The notes: generated by a model not told the origin, from the letters alone. Shown: positions 27,522-36,878, counted from the first letter of the stretch. The stretch is 64,000 nt of DNA from Gemmatimonadaceae bacterium (GCA_035606695.1 DATNEW010000009.1:62001-126000), one strand, 5' to 3'. Program-made: numbers and translations.

Positions 27522-30017
27522 ATGGCATTCCCCTTCACTCGACGCTTTCGCGAGCGACACCCCGGTTTCACCCGCGGGCTGGCGCTGACGCTCTGCTTTC
27601 TCGCCTCGTTCGGGTTGGGCTTCGCCTACGCGAGCTGGGCCATGGTCTGTCGCGCCGGCCGGTGTCCTTCGGCCGCGGCGCTCGACGACTACGAGCCGCA
27701 TCAAACCTCGAAACTCTACGCCGCCGACGGCCGCTACATCACGGAACTGGGCCTCGAGAAGCGCACACTCGTGAAGTTCGCCGACATTCCTCCCCTCGTC
27801 CGGCAGGCGTTCATCACGACCGAAGACAAACGCTTCTATCAGCACTCGGGTGTGGACTGGGCCAGCGTTCCTCGCGCGCTCGCCGTCGATCTCCGGTCGC
27901 GCAACTTCGACGAAGGCTTCTCGACCATCACCATGCAGCTGGCGCGGAACATCTTTCCCGAGCGGCTGTCGCGTGAGAAGACGCTCATTCGCAAGCTCAA
28001 GGAAGCCAAGGTCGCCCGCGCCATCGAGCAGCGGTACACGAAGGAGCTTGGCAGCCGCACCGCCGCCAAACAGCGCATCCTCGAGCTGTACGTCAACCAG
28101 ATCAACTTCGGCAGCGGCGCGTACGGCATCGAAACGGCGGCGCAGCGCTACTTCGGCAAATCGGTGAAGGATCTCAATGTCGCCGAGGCGGCAACGCTCG
28201 CCGCGCTGCCCAAGAGTCCGACGCGCTACAACCCGCGCCTCTATCCCGACCGCGCCGTACAGCGCCGCAACACCATCATCTCGATGATGCGCGACGACGG
28301 CGTGATCGACGCCTCGACGGCAAGCCAGGCGCAAGCCTACCCGCTGCGCCTCGCCGCGCGCGTCGAAGCAGGCGACATCGCGCCGTACTTCGTCGAGTGG
28401 ATTCGCGAACAGCTCGACGACAAGTTCGGCAAGCAGCTGTACGAACAAGGGCTCAAGGTCTACACCACGCTCGACCTCGACATGCAGTCGGCCGCCGAGC
28501 GCGCGCTCGAGCGGCAGATTCGCGCGATCGAAGCCGGCCGCTACGGCGCATATCCCCACCGGTCGTACGAGAGCTACGTCGCGCATCTGAGCAACACCGA
28601 TGCGGATCAGCCGAGCGCCAACTCGCCATACCTGCAGGGCGCGTTCATCGCGATGGATCCCACGACCGGCGCCATTCGCGCGCTCGTCGGCGGCCGTGAC
28701 TTCGACGACAGCAAGTTCGATCGCGCCGTTCAGGCGGTGCGCCAGCCGGGATCGACGTTCAAGCCGATCGTGTACGCCGACGCCATTCAGAATGGCCGCC
28801 CGCTGTCGTACATCCTCGACGACTCGCCGCTCACCGTGCAGATCGGCCCCGGCGACACGTGGACGCCGCAGAACTACGAGAACGATTTCACCGGCAAGAT
28901 TCCCATGCGCCGCGCGCTCTATCAGTCGCGCAACGTGCCGACCATTCGGTTGGGCATCGAGCTCGGGACGCAGAGCGTGATCGACGAAGCGCGCAAGTTC
29001 GGCATCACGACGCCGATCCCCGGCTATCCGTCGATCTTCATCGGCGCGGCCGACGTGTATCCGATCGAGCTCGTCGCCGCGTACTCGACCTTCGCCACGC
29101 TGGGCACCCGCGCCGCGCCGATCGCGATCACACGCGTCGAAGATCAGAAGGGCAATGTGCTGTGGGAGCCGCAGCCGCAGACGACTCCGGTGCTGTCGCC
29201 CGAGGAAGCCTGGCTCATGGTCAGCGTCATGAAGGACGTGGTGCAGCGCGGTACCGCGGCAGGGAGCGTCGGCTCGCAGTTCCACTATCCCGCCGGCGGC
29301 AAGACGGGAACGACCAACGACGGCACCAACGTCTGGTACGTCGGCTACACGTCGGATCTCGTGGCCGGCGTGTGGATGGGGTTCGACAAGCCGCAAAAGA
29401 TCAAGGCGAACGCGCAGGGCGGCATTCTCGCGGCGCCCGTGTGGACGGCGTTCATGACCGAGGTTTACAAGAAACGCCCCGCGCCGCGCGACTGGCCAAT
29501 GCCCGCCGACATCGTCACGCGACAGATCGACTTCAGCACCAACATGCTCGCGACGCCCTATTGTCCGCGGTCGCTGGTCGGCAATGAGTTCTTCATTCCG
29601 GGCACCGACCCGATTCTGCAGTGCGACGTGCACACCGGTGGGTTGTATCCGGATACGTCTGGCGTCGGCGCGCTGTATCCCCCGGGCACGAATCCCCCGA
29701 GTGCATACCCGCCCGGCTCATATCCGACGGGCGGTCCGCCGCGTCCGGGCATTGATTCCGGCCGCGCGCCGGGTACCACGGTGGTCGTGCCGGGGCAGAC
29801 GGCGCCGATCCAGCCGGGCCGGCCGCAGCCACGCGACACCTCGCGTCGCTACCGCGACAGTTCCATCTTTAGCCTGCCGCCGCGCGATTCCACGACGCGT
29901 CCGCGGCCGCGTGATACGACGCGGATCGATACGACGCGCGTTCGGCCTCGCCCGGACACCACCCGCCCTCGGCCGGACACCATCCGGCCGCGGCCGGATA
30001 CACTAAAGTTGAATTAA
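27522..30017 (+). CDS. Bifunctional class A penicillin-binding protein (PBP1A type)
   Basis: Polymerises and crosslinks peptidoglycan. 831 residues: one N-terminal transmembrane helix (about 18-42); GT51 glycosyltransferase domain (about 65-245) with the catalytic segment TTEDKRFYQHSGVDW and later RILELYVNQINFGSG; transpeptidase domain with the nucleophile in GSTFKP (Ser411, Lys414), SRN at 469-471 and KTGTT at 594-598. The last roughly 110 residues are a low-complexity Pro/Gly/Arg/Asp tail ending in three PRPDTxR-type repeats, probably periplasmic. All catalytic motifs are intact. Confidence 0.93.
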   Translation: MAFPFTRRFRERHPGFTRGLALTLCFLASFGLGFAYASWAMVCRAGRCPSAAALDDYEPHQTSKLYAADGRYITELGLEKRTLVKFADIPPLVRQAFITTEDKRFYQHSGVDWASVPRALAVDLRSRNFDEGFSTITMQLARNIFPERLSREKTLIRKLKEAKVARAIEQRYTKELGSRTAAKQRILELYVNQINFGSGAYGIETAAQRYFGKSVKDLNVAEAATLAALPKSPTRYNPRLYPDRAVQRRNTIISMMRDDGVIDASTASQAQAYPLRLAARVEAGDIAPYFVEWIREQLDDKFGKQLYEQGLKVYTTLDLDMQSAAERALERQIRAIEAGRYGAYPHRSYESYVAHLSNTDADQPSANSPYLQGAFIAMDPTTGAIRALVGGRDFDDSKFDRAVQAVRQPGSTFKPIVYADAIQNGRPLSYILDDSPLTVQIGPGDTWTPQNYENDFTGKIPMRRALYQSRNVPTIRLGIELGTQSVIDEARKFGITTPIPGYPSIFIGAADVYPIELVAAYSTFATLGTRAAPIAITRVEDQKGNVLWEPQPQTTPVLSPEEAWLMVSVMKDVVQRGTAAGSVGSQFHYPAGGKTGTTNDGTNVWYVGYTSDLVAGVWMGFDKPQKIKANAQGGILAAPVWTAFMTEVYKKRPAPRDWPMPADIVTRQIDFSTNMLATPYCPRSLVGNEFFIPGTDPILQCDVHTGGLYPDTSGVGALYPPGTNPPSAYPPGSYPTGGPPRPGIDSGRAPGTTVVVPGQTAPIQPGRPQPRDTSRRYRDSSIFSLPPRDSTTRPRPRDTTRIDTTRVRPRPDTTRPRPDTIRPRPDTLKLN

Positions 30018-30037
30018 AGAACGATTATTAATCAATC

Positions 30038-30799
30038 ATGAACTGGCAGCCAGTTGACTGCCACGCCCACTCCACGTTTTCCGACGGCGCGCTCACCATC
30101 GACGAGGTGGTCGAGCGCGCCGCCGCATTGGGCGTCGTGCCGTCTCTCGCCGATCACATCTCGCGCGACGTGTCCCGAACCATCGAGAGCGTCGATGAAG
30201 TGCGGGAATACCTCGACGCGCTCGAACGGCACCCCATCCTCCGCGGTGGCGAGTTCTGTTATCACGACCATCTGTGGCGCGAGATCCCGGACGACGTCGT
30301 CCGCCGCTTCACCCACCGCGTCGGGTCGCTCCACGCGATCGGGTTGCCGGACGGCAGACTGTTGCACGTGTTCTCGCGACGGGACCTGGTCGATCTCTCG
30401 CCGGCCGAGTACATGGAGGCGCACATCGCGTATCTGGAGCGGTTTGCGAGCGAGATGCCGGTCGACATTCTCGCGCATCCCACGCTCGTCGCGATGAAGT
30501 TCCGCACCGTGAGCGCGCACGACCTGTGGACCGAAGCGCACGAGACACGGCTCGTCGACGCGCTCTACCAGGGCGGGATCGCTTTCGAGATCTCGAATCG
30601 TTACACCCCGCACGAGCGCCTGGTCCGCCGCGCGCACGAGCGCGGCGTGCGAATCTCGCTCGGATCCGACGGCCACACGCGCGAGCAGGTCGCCGACGTC
30701 GCTCGGCCGTTGGCGCTGGCCCGGAAGATCGGCGTGCGCGACGAGGATCTGTACGATCCGCGCCGCCACGGATCGAAGACGACGCGCCGCGCCGCGTAA
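30038..30799 (+). CDS. PHP-domain metal-dependent phosphoesterase
   Basis: 253 residues. PHP motifs in order: DCHAHSTFSDG (7-17, with metal His9 and His11), an early DH (ADHIS, about 39), RGGEFCYHDH (about 69-78), ILAHPTLV (about 145-152) and LGSDGHT (about 205-211). PHP enzymes hydrolyse phosphoesters, for example histidinol phosphate, nucleoside 3',5'-bisphosphate or polymerase-associated substrates. It starts 21 bp after the PBP stop in an AT-rich gap and is 5 bp from the amidohydrolase, so the two last genes are probably one transcript. Substrate unknown. Confidence 0.78.
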   Translation: MNWQPVDCHAHSTFSDGALTIDEVVERAAALGVVPSLADHISRDVSRTIESVDEVREYLDALERHPILRGGEFCYHDHLWREIPDDVVRRFTHRVGSLHAIGLPDGRLLHVFSRRDLVDLSPAEYMEAHIAYLERFASEMPVDILAHPTLVAMKFRTVSAHDLWTEAHETRLVDALYQGGIAFEISNRYTPHERLVRRAHERGVRISLGSDGHTREQVADVARPLALARKIGVRDEDLYDPRRHGSKTTRRAA

Positions 30800-30804
30800 A
30801 GCGC

Positions 30805-32157
30805 ATGATCCGCTACCGCGCTCGCTGGATCGTTCCGATCGCCGAGCCGCCGATCGCCGACGGCGTGGTCGCGGTCGACGGCGGCCGCATCACGTTCGTC
30901 GGCACCGCCGCCGATGCACCTTCAGCCGACGAGACTGATTTGGGCGACGTCCTGCTCATGCCGGGCCTCGTGAACGCGCACTGTCACCTCGAGCTCACCG
31001 CAATGCGCGGCTTCCTCGAGGATCTCGATTTCCGGCGATGGATTCTGCGCCTGACCAACGCGCGCCGCGCCCTCTTCGATCGCGATGCGCTGCTCGATTC
31101 CGCGCGCTACGGGATCGAGGAAGGCCTGCTGAGCGGCGTGACGTCGTACGCCGACACGTGCTCGTCGGGCGTCGTCATGCAAGCGATGCGCGAAGCCGGC
31201 GTGCGCGGGATCATGTATCAGGAAGTGTTCGGGCCGGATCCGGCGCAGGTTGCGGAGTCGATGGCGGTGCTCCGCGAACAGGTGGCGGGACTGCGGTATC
31301 TCGAGACGCCGCGCCTGCGCGTCGGCATATCGCCGCACGCGCCGTACACGGTCTCGGACGATCTCTTTCGCGCCGCCGTCGATTTCGCGCGCACGCAGCA
31401 TCTGCGTATGGCCGTACACATCGCGGAGAGCGAGGTCGAACGCGAGCTGGTCGTCGACGCGCGGGGCTCGTTCGCCGAAGGACTGCGCCGCCGCGGCATC
31501 GCCGTATCGCCGCGCGCGCGGTCGTCCATCGAACTGCTGCATGCGCTCGGTGTGCTCGAGCTCGAGCCACTCCTCATTCATTGCGTACGAGTCGACGAGC
31601 AGGACATCGCGCGCATCGCGCAGTCGCGTTCGAGCGTGGCGCATTGCCCCGTCTCGAACGCCAAGCTCGGACACGGCGTCGCTCCGCTCGACGAGATGCT
31701 TGGCGCCGCGATCGCGATCGGATTGGGATCGGACTCGATGGCGAGCAACAATCGCATGGATCTGCTCGAGGAGGCGCGTGTCGCGTTGCTGTCGCAGCGC
31801 GCGCGCACGCTGTCGTTCGAAACGCCGACCGCGAACGAGATGCTGGAGTTGGCGACCATCGGCGGCGCGCAGGCGATCGGTATCGGTGACGTTGTGGGCA
31901 CTCTGGAGGTCGGTAAAGAGGCGGACCTCGCCGCGTTCCCGCTCGACGCCATCGGCCCGACGCAGGATCCGGTGACCGCCGCCGTGTTCTCGGTCGCCGC
32001 CGCGCGAGCACGATTCGTGAGTGTTGCGGGACAGGTGCTGGTTCGTGACGGCACTCTCGTCGCGCCGCGACCAGGTTTGGCGGATCGAATGCGAGATCTG
32101 GGTGAAAAGCTCGCTGAATGGCTTGCGTCGGGCGGTGAGATGAAGGGCGTCGTCTAA
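30805..32157 (+). CDS. Amidohydrolase of the chlorohydrolase/SsnA/MtaD group
   Basis: 450 residues. Metal-dependent amidohydrolase with VNAHCHLELTAMRGFL (His59 and His61 ligands), AVHIAESEVE (third His plus Glu), LIHCVRV (fourth His) and LGSDSMASNN (Asp ligand). This pattern fits TRZ/ATZ-type deaminases such as S-adenosylhomocysteine/methylthioadenosine deaminase, guanine deaminase and SsnA. The LELT after HCH and the SDSMASNN form are also seen in aminodeoxyfutalosine deaminases of menaquinone synthesis, which is a plausible alternative. Reaction is probably hydrolytic deamination of an aromatic base or nucleoside. Confidence 0.82.
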   Translation: MIRYRARWIVPIAEPPIADGVVAVDGGRITFVGTAADAPSADETDLGDVLLMPGLVNAHCHLELTAMRGFLEDLDFRRWILRLTNARRALFDRDALLDSARYGIEEGLLSGVTSYADTCSSGVVMQAMREAGVRGIMYQEVFGPDPAQVAESMAVLREQVAGLRYLETPRLRVGISPHAPYTVSDDLFRAAVDFARTQHLRMAVHIAESEVERELVVDARGSFAEGLRRRGIAVSPRARSSIELLHALGVLELEPLLIHCVRVDEQDIARIAQSRSSVAHCPVSNAKLGHGVAPLDEMLGAAIAIGLGSDSMASNNRMDLLEEARVALLSQRARTLSFETPTANEMLELATIGGAQAIGIGDVVGTLEVGKEADLAAFPLDAIGPTQDPVTAAVFSVAAARARFVSVAGQVLVRDGTLVAPRPGLADRMRDLGEKLAEWLASGGEMKGVV

Positions 32158-32199
32158 GCTCACGTCGGAGCAAGCAGGCGCCTGGATCGAAGCAGTATC

Positions 32200-32228
32200 T
32201 TGTCGCCCTCGTGACACCACCCTAGCTT
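32200..32228 (+). promoter_or_regulatory. Candidate sigma70-like promoter of the HNH gene
   Basis: TTGTCG and TAGCTT with a 17-bp spacer. The -10 ends 5 bases before the HNH gene's ATG, so the transcript would begin at or next to the start codon (leaderless). No Shine-Dalgarno sequence is present upstream. Confidence 0.4.
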
Positions 32229-32233
32229 CAAGT

Positions 32234-32854
32234 ATGGTGCTTGGTTGCCTGGCATTGAACGCGTCATATGAGCCGCTGACGATGGTTCCGATGCGGCGGG
32301 CGCTTCGTCTCGTGATCGACGGCAAGGCTGAGATCGTCGAGACGGATACCGACCGCGTCGTTCGATCCGAGCGGCTGACTATGCCGCGCCCGGCGGTCAT
32401 CCGGCTGACGAAGTTCATTCACGTCCCGCGCCGCTTCCGCCGTCAGGTCACCAACACGTTCCTGTTCGCGCGCGATCACTATCGCTGCCAATACTGCGGA
32501 CGGCACATCACCGAGCTCAAGCCGCGCGAGGCGCTGACGCGCGACCACCTCATTCCGTTGTCGCGCGGCGGCAGCAATGAGTGGACGAACGTGGTCGCGG
32601 CCTGCAGCCCGTGCAACACGCGCAAAGGCAATCGGTTGCCCGACGAAATCGGAATGCATCCGTTGACGCATCCGGTCGAACCGCACTTCGTGCACCTGAG
32701 TTGGGCGGTGCGCCGCCTGACGCCGACGCAGGCGCGCTACATCAAGACGTTCTACGGCAGCGAAGTCCTGCACCATCTCGAGCAGCTCGAGCAACGGGGG
32801 CTGCGGCATCCGCTGGGACATGGCCACGCGCACGGGCATGCGCACGCACACTGA
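32234..32854 (+). CDS. HNH endonuclease domain protein with His-rich tail
   Basis: 206 residues. The N-terminal part (1-75) starts CLALNASYEPLTMVPMRRALR, typical of the stand-alone HNH family found next to housekeeping genes. The HNH domain has CQYCGR (Cys85, Cys88), TRDHLIPLSRGGSNEWTNVV (catalytic His) and CSPCNTRKGNR. The C-terminus ends in alternating HGHAHGHAHAH, a potential metal-binding tail. Members of this group are common outside restriction systems and their role is unclear; no methyltransferase partner is adjacent. Terminates before a hairpin element at 32860-33007. Confidence 0.8.
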   Translation: MVLGCLALNASYEPLTMVPMRRALRLVIDGKAEIVETDTDRVVRSERLTMPRPAVIRLTKFIHVPRRFRRQVTNTFLFARDHYRCQYCGRHITELKPREALTRDHLIPLSRGGSNEWTNVVAACSPCNTRKGNRLPDEIGMHPLTHPVEPHFVHLSWAVRRLTPTQARYIKTFYGSEVLHHLEQLEQRGLRHPLGHGHAHGHAHAH

Positions 32855-32859
32855 TACGA

Positions 32860-33007
32860 CGACGACGTCTGACAAAATCTGACCACGTCTGTAACGACGC
32901 CAAAGACTTGAGAAGAACAGCCTCGGGACGCTCACAGGAGCTTCCCGAGGCTGTTCCACATGCAGGAGCAGTTATCGGATCTTGTCAGATCTTGTCAGAC
33001 GTTGTCG
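32860..33007. repeat. 148-bp nested inverted-repeat element
   Basis: Outer arms of 24 bp (32860-32883 and 32984-33007) are reverse complements with two mismatches; the arm reads GTCAGATCTTGTCAGACG plus GTTGTCG at the right. An inner perfect 14-bp stem (GAACAGCCTCGGGA at 32915-32928 with its complement at 32943-32956, 14-nt loop) lies in the centre. A direct repeat GATCTTGTCA occurs twice at the right arm. It sits in the convergent gap between the HNH gene and the gene ending at 33060. No long T-run follows the inner hairpin, so a plain intrinsic terminator does not fully explain it. Confidence 0.75.
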
Positions 33008-33059
33008 TAATTCACCGTTGTTTCCGCGACCCCGGCTTCGCTCGGACGCTGTCGTCTCG

Positions 33060-33713
33060 CTACGGAACAGTAAAAATCCCCGACTGCGCCTCCCTCCGCT
33101 CCGACCCCCCGCCGAGCAGCCGCGAAAACAACGTCCCCAACCCGCTCCGCAGCGACGTCAACGGATTGCCGCCCTTGCCCGGCGCCGTCGGCCCCCGCAA
33201 CCACTGCTGCAGCGCGTCGAGATCCGACTCGGTCAGCGTCTGGATCTCGATCACTAAATTGTAATAATACCGTCCTGATTTCGTCGGATGCAATCCGACC
33301 CGGAACGGCCGCCCAAACTGCGCCTCCGCCGACGTCAGCGTCGCGAACCCGCCGAAATTCTCCACGACGTTCTGATCGCTCGTCCGCCGCACCAGATACA
33401 ACTGCGACGACGGATCGTACGCCACGAGCACGTCCCAATCCGCGCGGCCGTTCGGCTCATCGAACAGTCCCTTCTTCCACAGCTCGAGCCGATAATGCAC
33501 GCGCGCCGGAAATCCGTTGCGCAGATGCTCGCGCGTCTTCGGATCGCCGAGCAGATTCTCGCTCGCGATCGTCGGCCCCTCGGTCAGCGCGGCCGGCGGG
33601 TTGACGACGATGTCCAGCCGGCGCGCATCGCTCGCGACCCGCTGCGCATGAAGCGACCGCGGGCCCAGTGATGCAACGAGAGCGACCGTCGCGACGGCGA
33701 GAAGGAATCGCAC
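33060..33713 (-). CDS. Secreted DUF4390-like protein
   Basis: 217 residues from GTG 33713, two bases after the barrel gene's stop. Signal peptide with cleavage near LHAQ (residue about 24). The mature part contains LENLLGD-like and REHLRNGFPARVHYRLELWKKG, then DWDVLVAYDPSSQLYLV and LHPTKSGRYYYNLVIEIQTL, which resembles DUF4390 periplasmic proteins in spacing (a region binding as beta-sandwich). The assignment is by pattern only. It is coupled to a BamA-like barrel, so a role in envelope biogenesis is a reasonable guess. Confidence 0.6.
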   Translation of the reverse strand: MRFLLAVATVALVASLGPRSLHAQRVASDARRLDIVVNPPAALTEGPTIASENLLGDPKTREHLRNGFPARVHYRLELWKKGLFDEPNGRADWDVLVAYDPSSQLYLVRRTSDQNVVENFGGFATLTSAEAQFGRPFRVGLHPTKSGRYYYNLVIEIQTLTESDLDALQQWLRGPTAPGKGGNPLTSLRSGLGTLFSRLLGGGSERREAQSGIFTVP

Positions 33714-33715
33714 GA

Positions 33716-35449
33716 TCAGAAGCGATGTCTCAGCCGAACGAAGAAGTTCACCGGTTCGGCGGACGACAGCGCCTTCGCCGCGTAGATCCCCACGCCGCCG
33801 ATGTCGAGACCCAACCCCAGGTCCGAACGAAACGACGACAGCGACGGAAAGCTGTTGCTCGCATACGTCAGCACTTCGTCCGGCGTCCCGACCTTCCATC
33901 CTCGGCCCGCATCGGCGAAGAACACCCAGGTGATGTCCCCATGCGCCGAGCGATAGTGCTTCGGCCAATCTTCCCAATCGCCCGTGAAGTCCAGCTTGAG
34001 ATCGCCGCGATACTCGATCTGCGCCAGCGCGATGCGATCGCATTCCGCCGGCGTTCCATTCACGATGCCGATGCCCGACGTGCACGTGCCGACGTCGGCG
34101 CCTCGTGAGAATTCACGAAAGCCGAATCCGGGCAGCGCACCGGGTCCGTCCACCGACAGCCGCCGCTCGAGCGGCAGCGGATCGCCGCCGAGCCAGCCGC
34201 CGAGCACCACGCGCATGTTGAGCTGCGCGCTGGGGCCGAGGCGATTGTACCGCCGCATGTCGAAGAAGCCGCGCGTGTAGCTGTTCACGCCGAGATCGAC
34301 GTTCCGCGGCTCCGACGTGGGCGCGACGCTCCTGAACGTGCCGCGGCCGTGCTCGATGTCGGTGTTGAGGTACCAGCCCGACCACGGATCGTCGGGGTCG
34401 GTGCGCGTGTCGAAGCGGAGCGACACGTCGCCCATGTGAAACAGGCCTTCGTCGACGGTCGGATTCGCGCGCCACGGCCGCTCGCCGTTGAAGATCGTGA
34501 ATGGATTCCGCAGCGTGCGCGAGGTCCAGCGCTCTTCGCCGTACGAGCCGGTGAAGCTCAGATTGCGTGCGCCGAACACCGTCATGTACGCGTTGCCGCC
34601 GTGCCGTTCGTAGTAGTCGCGATAGTCGCGGCGCGCGACGAACGCGGCCAGCGCGGTTTCGAGATCGCTCAACTGCCACGATTCGACCGGTTCGACGACG
34701 TTGTACGCGCGCCCCCCGACGCCGATGCCGAAGTCGTGCCCAAAGCGCAGCTCGGTGCGAATCTTGTCACCGACGTCGCCGTGCTCGTCGTCGAACGTGC
34801 TGCCGGTGCGAATGATCGCGGCCGCGTCGAGGCGAATGCTGCCCCACGCGGTGGGATCGTTGAGCGCGGGACCGAACGCGATCGGCAGCCCTTCGACGCG
34901 ATTGTAGGGGCCCGCCTGCACGATGCGAAACACGTCGTGCCAATCCTGCCTGCGCTGGCGCTCCAGGCGTCTCCACCACTTCTCATCGTCAGCCGCGGCG
35001 ATCTCGCCCACGTCGACGATGCGATTGCCCTCCTCGCGATACGCCAGCTCCTGCCGGTAGATACGAATGCTGCCGTCGACGCGCGCCGCGTTGCGGCCGT
35101 CGACGTCGCCGCCGACGACCAGCAGGTTGCCGTCGACGCGCGCGCCCGGCCGCAGAATCACGTCGCTGTTGATGGCGAGAACGTTGCCGGTGATGTGTCC
35201 GGCGATGATCAGCGGACCGCGCAACACGCTCACGTCGCCGCGCACTTGCTCCGTCGAATCGATCTCCGTGCGGCTGGTCGCGCGCAGCTCGCTCGGCCCG
35301 TTCCAGCGCTCGACCACCTCGCGACGCACGTCCCGCGGGAGTGCCTGCGCGGCGCTCGGCGCCTGCTGGGCCGTGGCGGGCCGCGCGAGCATCGCGGCCG
35401 CGACGGCGAATGCGAACGCGGCCAGCCCGGACAGCGTCGACTTGCGCAT
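33716..35449 (-). CDS. BamA/Omp85-like barrel with polymer-forming (bactofilin-like) N-terminal repeats
   Basis: 577 residues from ATG 35449. Signal peptide ends PATAQ (about residue 27). Residues about 65-115 consist of short repeats (VRGDVSVLRGPLIIAGHITG, then NVLAINSDVILRPGARVDG and NLLVVGGDVDG), a right-handed beta-helix pattern like bactofilins. The C-terminal about 400 residues form a barrel with SxxDP-type loops, ADAGRGW, and the terminal strand VNFFVRLRHRF ending in Phe as expected for BAM substrates. Similar barrels are annotated as surface antigen (D15)-like. No POTRA domain is visible, so it is not a canonical BamA. Confidence 0.72.
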   Translation of the reverse strand: MRKSTLSGLAAFAFAVAAAMLARPATAQQAPSAAQALPRDVRREVVERWNGPSELRATSRTEIDSTEQVRGDVSVLRGPLIIAGHITGNVLAINSDVILRPGARVDGNLLVVGGDVDGRNAARVDGSIRIYRQELAYREEGNRIVDVGEIAAADDEKWWRRLERQRRQDWHDVFRIVQAGPYNRVEGLPIAFGPALNDPTAWGSIRLDAAAIIRTGSTFDDEHGDVGDKIRTELRFGHDFGIGVGGRAYNVVEPVESWQLSDLETALAAFVARRDYRDYYERHGGNAYMTVFGARNLSFTGSYGEERWTSRTLRNPFTIFNGERPWRANPTVDEGLFHMGDVSLRFDTRTDPDDPWSGWYLNTDIEHGRGTFRSVAPTSEPRNVDLGVNSYTRGFFDMRRYNRLGPSAQLNMRVVLGGWLGGDPLPLERRLSVDGPGALPGFGFREFSRGADVGTCTSGIGIVNGTPAECDRIALAQIEYRGDLKLDFTGDWEDWPKHYRSAHGDITWVFFADAGRGWKVGTPDEVLTYASNSFPSLSSFRSDLGLGLDIGGVGIYAAKALSSAEPVNFFVRLRHRF

Positions 35450-35471
35450 CACAACTCCCGAAAGGAAATGG

Positions 35472-36860
35472 TCATGACGCCGCGCCGACGCCAATACCCA
35501 GGCGGCGCATGCGGCGGTACAGATTCGGACGATCGGTCTTGAGCCGGCGCGCCGCCTCGGCGACGTTGCCGCCGGCCATCGACAGCGCGCGTGAAATGAG
35601 TAAACGCTCATAATCGTCGAGCGTGTCGCTCAAGGAGTGATCCAGTGCGACGGGATCGGCGAGCGGCGACGGCGTATGATTGTTACGTGATGCGCGTTCG
35701 ACCGGCAACACGGCGGCAACCGCGGCGTCGTCCACGATCTTGCCGGCGTGCAGAATCGCCAGGCGCTCGATGATGTTCGCGAGCTCGCGGACGTTGCCGG
35801 GCCAGCCGTAGCGCGTGAACGCGGCGATCGCATCGTCGGTCCACGCCGGCAGCGGCTGGCCGGTGCGCATGCGGTGCAGGGCGGAGAAGTGTCGCACGAG
35901 GGCCGGAATGTCGCTCGGCCGCTCGCGCAGTGGAGGAATGTGAATTGGTATCACATTGAGTCTAAATAGCAAATCCTCACGGAACGATCCGTCCGCCACC
36001 GCCCGCGTCAGATCCTTGTTCGTCGCCGACACGATGCGCACGTCGACCGCGATCGGCTTCCCGCCGCCGACGCGCTCGATCTCCTTCGCCTCGATCGCCC
36101 GCAACAACTTCGCCTGCGCCTCGGCGCCGAGATCGCCGACTTCATCGAGGAAGAGCGTCCCGCGATGCGCCAGCTCGAACCGCCCAATGCGCCGATCGGT
36201 CGCGCCCGTGAACGCGCCGCGTTCGTGGCCGAACATCTCGCTCTCGACCAGGTCGCGGGGAATCGCCGCGCAGTTGACGCGCACGAACGGCCGTTCGCGC
36301 CGCGTGCTGTCGTGGTGAATCGCCGCGGCGACGAGCTCCTTGCCCGTTCCGGATTCGCCCGTGACCACGACGCGCGCGTCACTCGGCGCCACGCGCGCGA
36401 TGAGCTCTCGCACCTGCTGCATCGCGGGACTGTCGCCGATCATCTCGCCGCTCAAGCCGAGATCCGCGCGCAACACTTTTGCTTCGCGCCGCGCCTGGCG
36501 CAACTCGATCGCCGACGACAGCGCGAGCAGCACGCTCTCGGGACTCAGCGGCTTTTCAAGAAAATTGAAGGCGCCGAGTTTGGTGGCTTTGACCGCGTCG
36601 CTCAATCCGGCGCGGCCGCTCATCATGATCACCGGCACCTCGGGCACCGACTCGCGCACGCGGGCGAGCGTCGCCATCCCGTCCATGTCGCCCGGCATCA
36701 TCAAATCGAGCAGCACCACATCCGGCTCGGCCTCGGTCGCGCGTGCGAGACCCGAGGCTCCGTCCTGCGCGTCGCGTACCTCGTACCCTTCCGCCGACAG
36801 CAACGCACCAACCATGCGTCGGATGTTCGGCTCGTCGTCGATGATCAGAACGCTGGGCAT
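35472..36860 (-). CDS. Sigma-54-dependent response regulator (NtrC family)
   Basis: 462 residues. Receiver domain (1-120) with Asp8/Asp9, phospho-acceptor Asp52 (LLDLMMPGDMDG) and Lys103. AAA+ domain with Walker A GESGTGKE (168-175), the sigma-54 contact loop GAFTGA (215-220) and Walker B LFLDEVGDL. The C-terminus is a Fis-type helix-turn-helix (AEAARRLKTDRPNLYRRMRRLG). Activates sigma-54 promoters. It belongs to a kinase-membrane protein-regulator string, so it is the probable phosphorylation target of the kinase at 37156. Confidence 0.95.
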   Translation of the reverse strand: MPSVLIIDDEPNIRRMVGALLSAEGYEVRDAQDGASGLARATEAEPDVVLLDLMMPGDMDGMATLARVRESVPEVPVIMMSGRAGLSDAVKATKLGAFNFLEKPLSPESVLLALSSAIELRQARREAKVLRADLGLSGEMIGDSPAMQQVRELIARVAPSDARVVVTGESGTGKELVAAAIHHDSTRRERPFVRVNCAAIPRDLVESEMFGHERGAFTGATDRRIGRFELAHRGTLFLDEVGDLGAEAQAKLLRAIEAKEIERVGGGKPIAVDVRIVSATNKDLTRAVADGSFREDLLFRLNVIPIHIPPLRERPSDIPALVRHFSALHRMRTGQPLPAWTDDAIAAFTRYGWPGNVRELANIIERLAILHAGKIVDDAAVAAVLPVERASRNNHTPSPLADPVALDHSLSDTLDDYERLLISRALSMAGGNVAEAARRLKTDRPNLYRRMRRLGIGVGAAS

Positions 36861-36878
36861 GAAGCGGGTGGGCTCCGT

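Noticed and set aside
27384-29633. Minus-strand open frame of 749 codons opposite the PBP gene
   Set aside because: Covered by a PBP with every catalytic motif intact; the antisense frame has no recognisable domain.
32234-32854. Restriction-modification system around the HNH protein
   Set aside because: No methyltransferase or specificity gene nearby; stand-alone HNH proteins of this type are common.
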